In this document: in pieces, positions 25,565 to 34,364 of the stretch
Position numbering within the stretch: the first letter of the stretch is position 1
Layout of the letters: every line of letters begins with the position of its first letter
DNA from: Nitrosomonas sp.
GTDB lineage: Bacteria; Pseudomonadota; Gammaproteobacteria; Burkholderiales; Nitrosomonadaceae
Assembly: GCA_021774265.1 (NCBI GenBank)
Contig: JAJFJG010000049.1
Coordinates: 1 to 36,585 of the forward strand
Direction: 5' to 3'
DNA: 36,585 nt
Program-made: the position numbers and the translations under genes
Notes under the pieces: model-generated
What the model saw: only the letters and a program-made list of their open reading frames with translations
The model's database searches: none
Told to the model about the DNA's origin: nothing

Positions 25565-27898
25565 TTAGTTGATCCAGTTTGTATTGCTATGTTCTGTTAG
25601 CCACTGTTGGACTTTGTCATTAGCCATCGGTTTACTAATAAAATAACCTTGAATCCAATCGCATCCCCAAGTATGTAATAATCCTAATGCCGCTTCGTTT
25701 TCAACGCCTTCTGCAACAATTTCAAGATTAAAAGTTCGTGCAAGAGAAATTACAGTTTGCACGATATTTTGGTCATTAATGTGCTGGTCAAGCTGTAGAA
25801 TAAAGCTCTTATCAATCTTTAGTTCGGATACAGGCATGTTTTTCAAATAAGCCAGTGAAGAATATCCTGTCCCAAAATCGTCTATCGCTAAATTAAATCC
25901 ATACGCCCTAAAGGCCCGTAGCTGCTCAATAGCTTTTTCTGGCTCTTTCATCAAATCACTTTCTGTAACTTCGAAAGCAAGATTGTTTTTATCTAGTCCA
26001 GCTTCTTCTAGTCTTTGTATAATTCGAGGCAATAAATCAGTATTTGCCACATCGTGCGCTGAAAGATTTATTGCAACTTGCAGATTGATGCCGCTTTGTT
26101 GCCACTGACAAACATCTCGGATAACGCGGTCAATCACCCAGTGAGTTACTTGATTGATAATCCCGGCTTGCTCTGCGATGGGAATAAATAACTCAGGCGA
26201 GACAAAGCCTAGTCGTTCACTATTCCAACGGATCAATGCCTCTACTTTACTGATTTGTCCGGCATGTAAGCATAGCTTTGGCTGATAAAACATTGCAAGT
26301 TCTGATTGAGATGACTTTAAAGCCCGTTTGAGTTCGTTTAGGATTTCAAGGTGATATGAATAGCGTTCTTCCAAGCCCGGATAATAAACCTGAAATAGGT
26401 TTTTTTGGTGACGCGCATGGGCAACGGCAATGTTCACACGACGAAAAAGGCCCTGTGCATCTTCAGTTTCTTCAGCATCCTCAGGATAACGCACCATACC
26501 AATTGAGAATTGAACATTAATAACCGTATTTTCCATCTCAAGCGGTTGTTCTAATTGTTTGCGAAAATTTATTAAGTCTGCTTCATTTAAGAGCACCTTG
26601 GGTAGCCACAGTAGATCACCACTACTTAAACGGGCTGTTTGGCCACCTAGCTTCACAAAACGCTTAGCCACCAATTGCAAACAACCATCGCCAATATGAT
26701 AACCAAATGTGTCGTTAATCTCGCGAAAACCTAATATAGTCATCCCACACGCTTGGAAAGGTTGTTTTTGTGATATTTTTTGTTGAATAATTTCTGAAAT
26801 CTGATATCGGTTATATAAATTAGTCAATAAATCATGGCTGGCTTGAAATTGTATTTCTTCTTCGCGGAGGCGTACGTTTTCCTGCATAGCGCTAAAGGCA
26901 ACTACCAGATTATTGATCTCTTGAGAGTTAGCCTGGATACTGAATCCCTTATGGTAATCACCACATGCGATACGTTGCGCCATTGCTGCAAGATTGGTTA
27001 AAGGCCGTGTCAGACTTCTTGCAAAAACAGCACCCATAAACAAGGCGAGCCCAATAGAAATCAGCGTAATGAAGGTTATTTCTAGCTGTAATAAATTAAA
27101 TTCGTAAAACAGTTCATTTAGATCTTCGGATAAAATAATCCACACCTGCCTGTCCGCTAGTTCAGATAACAAGAAACGCTTGGAAAAGAATCTATTTTCA
27201 CGTTCAAAAGGTGATCTTAAAATATCCAGTTCTTGTGCAACACTTTTATAAACGTGATCCAACTCACTATCATGTAATGAACTGATAGCCATTTTCTTGC
27301 CGTTGGTATCGTGTGATTCAATGGTGGTATGTAATTTTGTAACAGTTGTCAGTTCTTCAATCAATGTCTGATTAATTTCGAATCCAACCACAGCGATTGC
27401 AATTGGAACGGGCGCATCCACAGTTAATAAAATAACTTGATACAGTTTCTGATCAATCTCCAGAATGGATGCCGCTCCATCATCATTAATGGCTGCTCTG
27501 ATTAACGTTTTGGCGGGAAAAGGTTTATTGTTATTGAGACCGTCGGACGTACTTGAAATAACCTCCCCATCAAGTTTCAAGAGCGCCATTAAATTAGCAG
27601 AAATGCGTTGACCATGATTGTTCAAAATGCTGGCTATTGTGGCTTTGTCCTGTGAAGCAACAGATTGTATGAAACCAAAATCGGCAGTCAAAACGTTCGC
27701 AGAGTTATATAACTGACTTTCCCTGTTAGCCAATACCTGAGTAAAAATACGTTGCCCGATGTCTAAACTTTGGGTGGCCTGCTTTCTGGCATGATTTGTT
27801 GTCGACACCCAAACGGCAACAAGAATGGCGCAGGTAGTCAAACACAGCAACCCACTAGCCAGTTTGATGATACTGTAATTTAGCGTCCGCAACGCCAC
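25565..27898 (-). CDS. Membrane sensor with degenerate GGDEF and intact-looking EAL domain (c-di-GMP phosphodiesterase)
   Basis: A 777-residue signalling protein. Order: membrane helix near the N-terminus (about 10-35), periplasmic sensor of about 220 residues, second helix, HAMP region, GGDEF domain and EAL domain (last about 240 residues). The GGDEF signature is changed to RLSSGDLLWL, so diguanylate cyclase activity is unlikely. The EAL domain keeps VEALIRWNSERLGFVSPELF, NLSAHDV, EVTESDLM, DDFGTGYSSLAYLK, KIDKSFI and VAEGVEN, so it probably hydrolyses cyclic di-GMP. GTG at 27898, one base after the stop of the cupredoxin-like gene, is my start; a TTG at 27940 would add 14 residues with a 41-base overlap. 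Neither has a clear ribosome binding site. Confidence 0.9.
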   Translation of the reverse strand: MALRTLNYSIIKLASGLLCLTTCAILVAVWVSTTNHARKQATQSLDIGQRIFTQVLANRESQLYNSANVLTADFGFIQSVASQDKATIASILNNHGQRISANLMALLKLDGEVISSTSDGLNNNKPFPAKTLIRAAINDDGAASILEIDQKLYQVILLTVDAPVPIAIAVVGFEINQTLIEELTTVTKLHTTIESHDTNGKKMAISSLHDSELDHVYKSVAQELDILRSPFERENRFFSKRFLLSELADRQVWIILSEDLNELFYEFNLLQLEITFITLISIGLALFMGAVFARSLTRPLTNLAAMAQRIACGDYHKGFSIQANSQEINNLVVAFSAMQENVRLREEEIQFQASHDLLTNLYNRYQISEIIQQKISQKQPFQACGMTILGFREINDTFGYHIGDGCLQLVAKRFVKLGGQTARLSSGDLLWLPKVLLNEADLINFRKQLEQPLEMENTVINVQFSIGMVRYPEDAEETEDAQGLFRRVNIAVAHARHQKNLFQVYYPGLEERYSYHLEILNELKRALKSSQSELAMFYQPKLCLHAGQISKVEALIRWNSERLGFVSPELFIPIAEQAGIINQVTHWVIDRVIRDVCQWQQSGINLQVAINLSAHDVANTDLLPRIIQRLEEAGLDKNNLAFEVTESDLMKEPEKAIEQLRAFRAYGFNLAIDDFGTGYSSLAYLKNMPVSELKIDKSFILQLDQHINDQNIVQTVISLARTFNLEIVAEGVENEAALGLLHTWGCDWIQGYFISKPMANDKVQQWLTEHSNTNWIN

Positions 27899-27899
27899 G

Positions 27900-28535
27900 T
27901 TAATTAAATCTTGCTTTAAACTTTCTTGGTGCCTTAACAACCAACGGACGTAGATGGGCTGTTATTTGCCATGCACCTTCATCATTTCGTTTGACAAGTG
28001 GCATTGAAATGCTTTTGTCTGTACTTTCTGACAATCTCGAATGCCATATCTTTACTTCTTCCGGAGCCTGTAGTTCAAAAACTGCCGTGCCATTTTTATC
28101 TATTAAATTTGCCATATTATTGTCAGTCACATAAATATAGCCCGCCATATGGTCATGCACATTGCAGCCCAGGATCAAAACTCCAGGCTTTTCAAATAAA
28201 TTTGGTACAGTGGGTTTACCCCTGCACAGCTTTATCTCAAACGGTTTTGGCTCAGAAAAGCTGTAAACATGATGGCGTATGTCGCCACTATTTGGAAGCA
28301 AGACAAGTTGACTCTGAGTAACTATTAAAACATGAGGGGAAAACTGCTTATTAACCTGGTCCATAATCGCTGTTTGTGCAATGCTATTTAATACGATTTC
28401 TGATGGGATGCTGATCACTGCTTGGCTTACCGGTTGGTTAACTTGATCCAGCAACTGAATCTTGGTCTGTGCAAAGACAATATTCGGCAACATAATCGCA
28501 TATAGCAGAAAAACACGTATTACCTTAGTCACCAA
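27900..28535 (-). CDS. Exported cupredoxin-like protein
   Basis: A 211-residue exported protein with a signal peptide ending around FAQ (residue 23). The C-terminal half resembles a plastocyanin-type cupredoxin: FSPHVLIVTQSQLVLLPNSG, IRHHVYSF, and GVLILGCNVHDHMAGYIYV. Candidate copper ligands are His88/89, Cys124, His127 and Met130. Proteins of this type are often labelled methylamine utilization proteins, but nothing here supports methylamine metabolism. An AAGGAG site lies 6 bases before TTG 28535 and 9 before GTG 28532, so either could be the start. It is directly upstream of, and coupled to, the EAL protein gene, suggesting a functional pair at the membrane. Confidence 0.8.
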   Translation of the reverse strand: MVTKVIRVFLLYAIMLPNIVFAQTKIQLLDQVNQPVSQAVISIPSEIVLNSIAQTAIMDQVNKQFSPHVLIVTQSQLVLLPNSGDIRHHVYSFSEPKPFEIKLCRGKPTVPNLFEKPGVLILGCNVHDHMAGYIYVTDNNMANLIDKNGTAVFELQAPEEVKIWHSRLSESTDKSISMPLVKRNDEGAWQITAHLRPLVVKAPRKFKARFN

Positions 28536-28649
28536 AACCTACTCCTTAATATATTCGGATAATTTATTTCGACACTACATATTAGGTCATTCCATGGCTG
28601 AGATTTTATCGTACACAAGCACTTTAGCTTGCAATGAACTTGCAGCATA

Positions 28650-29300
28650 AACCTCTTCTTTTCTGTGCTTTCATCTTGGGTATAAATCGCAGTATCAGTC
28701 AATCTTCCAAAAGTCAATAAGCATGTGGATTGCAGGCCGAAACTTAATATACTGATGCAATATTGGGTCTAGAACATAATCGATTTCATGTGCTGCCATA
28801 ATCTTTAGTTTGAAGGTTACAGTATTTATGAGTTCTGCTTCACGCTGTAGATCACGACGCAGTTTTGTTAGCATTTCGTTGAATAGCTTGTTGATATGAA
28901 AATGGTCGAACATCCCTACTGCTTGCGAGAGATTGGCCTGTGCTGCATTGATGTAGGCAGACCCCATGCCGGCTCCCAACTGCTTCAATCCGAGCGCCAG
29001 ATTTTAAGGCGCTTCTAGAGTGGAATCAGTGCAGCTACGCCTTTCCCATTACCAACAGAAATTACTGTGCCACGTTGAAGATTCATCATAATGGTTAAAT
29101 AGCCCAGCTTCTTACCTTGTTGTATTTCATTAATCGCAATTCGTTTGACCTTAGATAATTTCGGTAGCGGATTAACACTGGGTCAGTTAGGTGACGGTAT
29201 AACAAGAACGAATTGCGAATTTGTTGATTAATTTCAATTTCTTTATCAATATAGAGCCCATTCCATTGGGCTATCAACGAAAATCTATCAGTAGCAAGCA
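28650..29300 (-). pseudogene. ISL3-family transposase remnant
   Basis: On the minus strand, pieces of an ISL3-type transposase appear in different frames: KRIAINEIQQGKKLGYLTIM, RGTVISVGNGKGVAALIPL, stop, then after a shift GMGSAYINAAQANLSQAVGM, FDHFHINKLFNEMLTKLRRD, LQREAEL. The FDHFH-x-x-KL-x-NE motif with the preceding acidic region marks this family. Stops and frameshifts abound, both gene ends are lost, and sequence below about 28790 no longer looks like a transposase. Together with the following intergenic bases it fills the gap between the cupredoxin-like gene and the lipoprotein at 29368. Confidence 0.75.
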
Positions 29301-29367
29301 TAAAGTGTGTAAGATTAAATTGTTCTCACTTGATACATAAACATTCACTTTAACTCTGGGAGCTAAA

Positions 29368-30621
29368 ATGCATCGCTGTCGATATATTTCTCTTGCTATG
29401 ATTATGCCGATTATTCTCTTGGCATGTGCATCTAAGCCCCAAGAAAAAACTTTCCCATCTGAACAATCACAAATGAAGACACCGTTTGAACAGTTGTCTT
29501 TCGAAGCGACACGAAAAACTGCATTTGAGGATGATGGAAAATTCGTTATGGTTGAGGGCAGTGAATGTATTCAAAATGCCGATGGCTCAGTGCCCGCAAC
29601 GATTTTGTCATTTATTGATATGCCGAGCTATGTCGATAGTGGCACGGTGATATTAAATGGCTGGAATTTGCGTTACTTGCATAGTGACCATGAGGTGCGT
29701 TCTTTGAGTGCTGACATTACACATAGCAAATTGGTGACAGGTGGCGGTGGTGCGCCAATTCTTGTATTTGAAGTAGAAGGTCAGTTGAATGACCAAGATG
29801 GAAATGATGCTTATGAGTTTTGTGTTCATTACACCGGCATTGGTTATAACTTGGAAGTATTTGATGCTCGCATAGAAGGTGATTATAGCGGTATTGATAC
29901 TTGGGCTTTGCAGATTGAAGGTGACGGAGCGGTCTCTATGCTTGAAAGCATTTGGTCTGAAGGTACGTTTAAGGGCAGTGATTCCATTGCCGTCATTCCC
30001 CGCGGATTTGATTTTCAGTTTGATAATAAATTCGAGTGTGAATTTCGTTTCCCGCCTTGTCGATGGGATGATGCGACCGATCATCATGTGCGTCAGGTTG
30101 CCTACAGTCTTTTCCAGACCAGTGCTTCACCCAACCCCGGTGGCAGTCCGCACTGGGTGACTCAAACTGTTTTTAAAGACAACCGCACACGTCCTCATTG
30201 GATTAAAACGCGAGCTGCATTGATAGGCGGTAGTAGTGTCAAAATACACCCGGATTTGTTGGCTTTGAATCCACTTTCAGGCAAAACAAATATTTGCCGT
30301 GACGGCGAAGACGGTGAGGTACGTACCGAAACAGTGCGCGTGTATGATTTGCCTTATGATTATGTTGTGCCTATGCTGACAGGCTGGGATCTTAACTATG
30401 AGTGTGGCGACCAGCATGTTCAACGGGCCGGTATTTGGATGCATGATATTCAGTTTGACCCTGAGTTCAATTCACTTGAATACAAAGTGTCATCTGTCCT
30501 GCGAAATAAAGACGGTGCACCCAGTTTTAATGCCACGCATCGCGTGACGATATTAGGATTAAATCGTTTGCCATCGCCAGTTAAGAGAGCGGCGCCTGAT
30601 GTTAGAATTAAGATTAGATAA
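29368..30621 (+). CDS. Unrecognised lipoprotein with internal duplication
   Basis: A 417-residue protein with a signal peptide and lipobox ILLAC (Cys at about residue 20). I do not recognise its family. The mature part has two related segments: one near residues 65-180 (SECIQNADGSVPATILSFID, VILNGWNLRYLHSDHEVRSL) and one near the C-terminus (TNICRDGEDGEVRTETVRVY, LTGWDLNYECGDQHVQRAG). Both share a Cys, an acidic Asp-Gly stretch, GW(N/D)LxY and DxxV pattern. A middle region holds many Trp and a Cys pair (FECEFRFPPCRW). It is probably anchored in the outer membrane. A GGGAG ribosome binding site precedes the ATG by 7 bases; it is monocistronic as far as can be seen. Confidence 0.85.
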   Translation: MHRCRYISLAMIMPIILLACASKPQEKTFPSEQSQMKTPFEQLSFEATRKTAFEDDGKFVMVEGSECIQNADGSVPATILSFIDMPSYVDSGTVILNGWNLRYLHSDHEVRSLSADITHSKLVTGGGGAPILVFEVEGQLNDQDGNDAYEFCVHYTGIGYNLEVFDARIEGDYSGIDTWALQIEGDGAVSMLESIWSEGTFKGSDSIAVIPRGFDFQFDNKFECEFRFPPCRWDDATDHHVRQVAYSLFQTSASPNPGGSPHWVTQTVFKDNRTRPHWIKTRAALIGGSSVKIHPDLLALNPLSGKTNICRDGEDGEVRTETVRVYDLPYDYVVPMLTGWDLNYECGDQHVQRAGIWMHDIQFDPEFNSLEYKVSSVLRNKDGAPSFNATHRVTILGLNRLPSPVKRAAPDVRIKIR

Positions 30622-30769
30622 TGCAATCTATATAGATTTCAACTATAAAAATACACCTAATCAATTAAGCGTACTTACTCCTGAATTCCAGCAATTAATA
30701 CAATATCTAATTAATAGTTTCTTTGGCCAACACATTATTTTAAAAGCTTTGGGGTTGAAAAAACCATAA
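30599..30769 (+). CDS. Possible small hypothetical protein
   Basis: An ATG-started frame of 56 residues overlaps the end of the lipoprotein gene by 23 bases and stops at 30769. The peptide has a mixed hydrophobic profile (NQLSVLTPEFQQLIQYLINS, then FFGQHIILKALGL). No recognised domain; a weak AGAG site lies about 9 bases upstream. It could be coupled to the upstream gene or be chance. Confidence 0.25.
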   Translation: MLELRLDNAIYIDFNYKNTPNQLSVLTPEFQQLIQYLINSFFGQHIILKALGLKKP

Positions 30770-30814
30770 AAGATTGTGCGTTGCCATGCGAAGAGCTGTC
30801 AGTGAAGACTATTT

Positions 30815-31081
30815 TCATGCTTGGTATAACGTTATTTGGCGCATACGCACCTCAGATTCATGCAGGTTCTCTGAACAAATCTGTCTCTTGAAGTGCTCTG
30901 TTGTATTAAGCCATGCCATGGTGGTGTAGCGCCGACTTGATCCAAAATCATAAAAATGTTTAACAAAGCTCGGGGTGGCATTTCTTTTCATGGCAGCGGT
31001 TGGCTGCATCGAAGCACAATCAATAACCAATAGCAACATAGTGCCAAAAGTGATTAGCTGTCTTTTTATCGTTTTAGTCAC
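30815..31081 (-). CDS. Possible small exported protein
   Basis: An 88-residue frame starting with GTG at 31081, which has AGGA about 7 bases upstream. The N-terminus (TKTIKRQLITFGTMLLLVID followed by CAS) looks like a signal peptide with a weak lipobox (VIDC has an unusual Asp before Cys). The rest is basic with several His and Met and resembles no family I know. It is transcribed toward the lipoprotein gene and divergent from the patatin gene. An extension upstream to 31180 is open but has no ribosome binding site. Confidence 0.45.
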   Translation of the reverse strand: MTKTIKRQLITFGTMLLLVIDCASMQPTAAMKRNATPSFVKHFYDFGSSRRYTTMAWLNTTEHFKRQICSENLHESEVRMRQITLYQA

Positions 31082-31337
31082 ATTATTTCCTGTTAGTCTC
31101 CACCTAAACAGCAGTTGCAGATTCAGATTAATGTAGCGGCAAAATGAATATTTGCATAGGTTTGTTAAGAAAAAATTCAAAGGCGAAATAAGCAGTCAAT
31201 GCTATTATTTAACTTAGAATCCTCGGTTGGTTGTTGCTTAGAGTGCGTTGTTGTTTCTTTTTGGCAAGATGCAATGATAATAAGTGAACGAGTTATTATT
31301 GTAGCGGCTAATTAAGGGTCTTAGGTTCAGCGAGCTG

Positions 31338-33203
31338 GTGGCAACGCTGGTTCAATTTCATAAGTTGTGCGAGGCAAAGATTTTGAATAAACGAATTGAA
31401 GGCACACTCAAAAATGGATCCTTATTAAAGGGGCTGAGCAATGAGGAGGTTCAAAAAGTTGTCAATGCAGCAAACCGACGCCACTTTAAAAGTGGCGAGA
31501 AACTTTGTTTGCAAGGTCAAGTGGGCGAAAGTATGTTCATAATTCTGTCCGGCAGAGTGCGTATGAGTGTACACAAAGTTGACGTGAACGAACAGTCGCT
31601 CAACATCTTGCAACAGGGCGATCATTTCGGGGAGTTGGTTTTGTTGAACGGTGGTCGACGTGCGGCTACAGCTACGGCGTTAATGGATACTGAAGTCCTA
31701 GAAATTGCTAAGCAGGATTTTTATTATCTGGTAAGGCAAGTGCCTGAGTTGTTGATCAATCTGAGTCGTACCATTGGTGGTTGGTTGAGTGGTGCACTGG
31801 CTGGAAAAGTTACACGCAGCAGGCTAGGCGTTATTGGGTTGGTTTCTACTTCGGAATTGACATTTGGTTTCGCACAGCAGATCACACAGTTTTTTGTCGG
31901 TAAAAACAAAAAAATTAAAATTTTCTCTGGCCGCGAAGATCATTGGAGATCAATGGGGTTTGAGTTGTTGCATGCAATACCCTGTGCACGTCAGAAAATC
32001 AATCTTGCGTTTTTGCAACAGGATTTAACAGAAGCAGCTGAGCAATGTGATCACGTGTTTGTCGATATCAAAAGTGAGCAAATAATTTCTAAATTGTTGA
32101 TGCAATGTGAGCATGTTTGGTGGTTTGTCGAACAAAAGAAATCAGATAGTCGCGCGCAAGTTGAACAGATTAGTAGCCTTCTAAAGCAACAACCTAACCT
32201 TGCAAGTCGCTTGCAAATTGTCTGGGCTCAACCTAAATCAAATGCTTTGGCTGAAATTGTGCCCCATTGTGTTGTTACGAATTCAGATGAAATACGCTTT
32301 GCTTACAACTCGAGAACGAAAAGTCTGCGACCTGCAGACTTGGCGCGCCTTTATCATGCAGCTAGAGGTGTTCATCTTGGTTTAGCATTGGGTGGTGGCG
32401 GCGCACATGGCTTAGCGCACATTGGCGTCATCGCGGCCTTGGAGGAAAACGGTCTGTTTTTTGATCGAATTGCCGGGACTAGTGCGGGTGCAATTATTGC
32501 GGGAGGGTATGGCGCAGGGTTTAATCAAAAGCACCTACTTAAATTGTTTAATAAAGAAATAAAGTCTCCGAAGTTCTTGAGCTTTATTCCAAAAGGAAGT
32601 AAGTGGCATTTACTGGGACTCTTTCGCTCTGGTCTGCTTGAACAACGATTCCGAAAATATCTAAAGCATCTTACAATAGAGCAGTTGCTGCTCCCTGTTC
32701 ACATGATCTCGGCTGATCTTATTGGCGGCAAAGCAGTCATTCGTTCACAAGGCGATGTTGTCAATGCCATACTGGAAAGTATCAACTACCCCATATTTAG
32801 CAAACCAATTTTTCGTGATGGCCTGGCTCTGGTGGATGGCGGCGTACTAATCAATGTACCCAGTTCCGTATTGCGCAATCAAGGAGCCGGTTACATTGTT
32901 GGCGTAGATGTTGGCGCGATACTATCTTCTAATTTTGGCAAGAATACGGCTCAAACGCCTGCGGTTGATATGAAGCCGGTTAGCTATTTGTCAACACTTA
33001 ACCGCGTACTTGATGTCAGTGCGCGAGAACTAGCCAAGCTACACATGTCGGAAAGTGATTTTTTGATTATGCCTGACACGTCGTCATGCCCGTTTGAAGA
33101 TTTCACGCGAGGCGAGCAACTTTTTGAGATTGGCTACAATGCGACAAAGGCAATCATGCCTGAATTAAAACAAAGTTACGAAGATTTTGTAGAGCAAGAA
33201 TGA
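31338..33203 (+). CDS. Patatin-like phospholipase with cyclic-nucleotide-binding domain (NTE type)
   Basis: A 621-residue protein of the neuropathy-target-esterase type. An N-terminal cNMP-binding domain (about residues 30-145; KLCLQGQVGESMFIILSGRV, GDHFGELVLLNGGRRAATA) is followed by a linker region and a patatin domain. The patatin oxyanion loop GGGGAHGLAHIG is at about 351, the nucleophile GTSAG at about 380 and the catalytic DGG at about 499, so the Ser-Asp dyad is complete. It should hydrolyse phospholipids or lysophospholipids at the membrane. The start is GTG 31338 with a poor ribosome binding site; starting further downstream would keep both domains. It is followed by a weak terminator. 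Confidence 0.9.
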   Translation: MATLVQFHKLCEAKILNKRIEGTLKNGSLLKGLSNEEVQKVVNAANRRHFKSGEKLCLQGQVGESMFIILSGRVRMSVHKVDVNEQSLNILQQGDHFGELVLLNGGRRAATATALMDTEVLEIAKQDFYYLVRQVPELLINLSRTIGGWLSGALAGKVTRSRLGVIGLVSTSELTFGFAQQITQFFVGKNKKIKIFSGREDHWRSMGFELLHAIPCARQKINLAFLQQDLTEAAEQCDHVFVDIKSEQIISKLLMQCEHVWWFVEQKKSDSRAQVEQISSLLKQQPNLASRLQIVWAQPKSNALAEIVPHCVVTNSDEIRFAYNSRTKSLRPADLARLYHAARGVHLGLALGGGGAHGLAHIGVIAALEENGLFFDRIAGTSAGAIIAGGYGAGFNQKHLLKLFNKEIKSPKFLSFIPKGSKWHLLGLFRSGLLEQRFRKYLKHLTIEQLLLPVHMISADLIGGKAVIRSQGDVVNAILESINYPIFSKPIFRDGLALVDGGVLINVPSSVLRNQGAGYIVGVDVGAILSSNFGKNTAQTPAVDMKPVSYLSTLNRVLDVSARELAKLHMSESDFLIMPDTSSCPFEDFTRGEQLFEIGYNATKAIMPELKQSYEDFVEQE

Positions 33204-33226
33204 GGTCTGTTCAATCGTTGACTCTG

Positions 33227-33253
33227 GAACGGCAAGCTTTCCGTTCAGCTTTT
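33227..33253 (+). terminator. Candidate terminator after the patatin gene
   Basis: A six-base stem (GAACGG at 33227-33232 with CCGTTC at 33241-33246) with an 8-base loop, followed within four bases by TTTT. It lies 24 bases after the stop codon. The T run is short, so termination may be partial. Confidence 0.45.
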
Positions 33254-33303
33254 AATTAAGAGACTAAATTTCTATTTTTTTATAAATTTCGTAACTACTC
33301 ACC

Positions 33304-33531
33304 TTATATTTCATGAGTTTCACCCGCCAAAGCGATTTGTATAGTGACAAGTGGGTCATCCCTATTGATGGCGATGGATTGCAAATAACTTGAAATGCGG
33401 CAATAAGCGTGTGCATAGTTACTTGACCGGAAGCATCTAGAGATTTCTTGTTTAATTTTTGCCATTCTCAGATTTCGTGCTGCCTTGTTATTGGTAACTG
33501 ATATATGTGAGTTTTCTGCAAACAGCTGCAC
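33304..33531 (-). pseudogene. C-terminal fragment of an IS66-like transposase
   Basis: On the minus strand about 75 residues match the end of IS66-type transposases: FAENSHISVTNNKAARNLRM, AKIKQEISRCFRSSNYAHAY and CRISSYLQSIA. The usual TNNQAERDLRM motif is degenerate here (two key residues changed). The upstream transposase domain is missing, so only the tail of an old element remains. The family call comes from this motif alone. Confidence 0.65.
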
Positions 33532-33561
33532 AGCAGTCGTTTCATAGTTTGAGCTCTATTA

Positions 33562-33945
33562 TCGTCATGCGCGTCAACAATAAAATTCGACTCGTGCAAC
33601 AATTGAGAACCGCGCCGCACAGGGTTTAGTGTGGAAAATTTTCGGCAAGAGAGAAAATTAGATTTTTATCCCCCAAAAGCCTATCAAGTGCTTTTTTCAT
33701 AAGAGGTTAATAGTTACCAAATTACATAGATTGCACAGGTGCGTAGCGGTTTTTTTATACTGTTAAGGAAAAATTAAATTGCGGAATTTAGGCGGAACCT
33801 AAAAACTACCTCAATTGTCGGCCTTTATTCGAGGTTATCAAATTCGTAACTCGTGGTAAAAATGGAAATTAGACTCGTTAATAAAACTCTTGTCTTGAAT
33901 ACAGTTGTGATATTTGCAGATAAGTATAAGGAAAATGAAATGTTG
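33562..33945. other. Intergenic region without a recognisable gene
   Basis: AT-rich sequence with no long open frame that looks like a gene and no element ends that I can identify. A short seven-T run near 33751 follows a small GCAC-AG-GTGC hairpin (33736-33745), possibly a terminator remnant. Confidence 0.4.
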
Positions 33946-33949
33946 ATAA

Positions 33950-34342
33950 AGACGGATTCAGGGCTGTATCACCAATTTGTGCAGTCTTTGTTATTACTAG
34001 TTTCGTATTATTTATATATTCCCTGTTCATGCTAGTAATAAAGGTAGAGAGACCATCGACGATGACTGCCAAATCGAGTAGATAAAAAACTGTGATCTGT
34101 ACAGGCCTATTTCCGCTTATACCCGTAAAGCCACTATGGCAAGCCTAGATCCGTATTTTTGGGTTATCAATTAACAACAAACTTAAACGTGGATGACATT
34201 GGCTTGAAACAGATTATGAAGATAGTTGTAGAGGCTGAGTTTTATAAACACCCATTGATATTGAAGCCTTTGCAGATACTCGTTTCGATATGGCAAAAAA
34301 CGAAACTTTAGTACAACAAAAAATCGACAGTAGGAACCTCTG
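33950..34342 (+). pseudogene. Possible decayed exported-protein gene
   Basis: Frame 2 gives a hydrophobic stretch IIYIFPVHAS that could be the end of a signal peptide, followed by NKGRETIDDDCQIE, stop (34079), IKNCDLYRPISAYTRKA, stop (34172); another frame then gives IDIEAFADTRFDMAKNETLV ending at 34342. The pieces look like protein-coding sequence broken by stops and a frameshift. No family is recognised, and the start is unknown. It directly precedes the histidine kinase gene. Confidence 0.3.
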
Positions 34343-34364
34343 ATGAGCATACAGCGATAAGCCG

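Noticed and set aside
30815-31180. Longer 121-residue version of the small exported protein.
   Set aside because: The upstream start lacks a ribosome binding site and would bury the signal peptide; GTG 31081 has one.
33853-34035. A 60-residue gene starting at 33853.
   Set aside because: Composition and the overlapping, better-looking exported-protein reading in another frame argue that it is chance.
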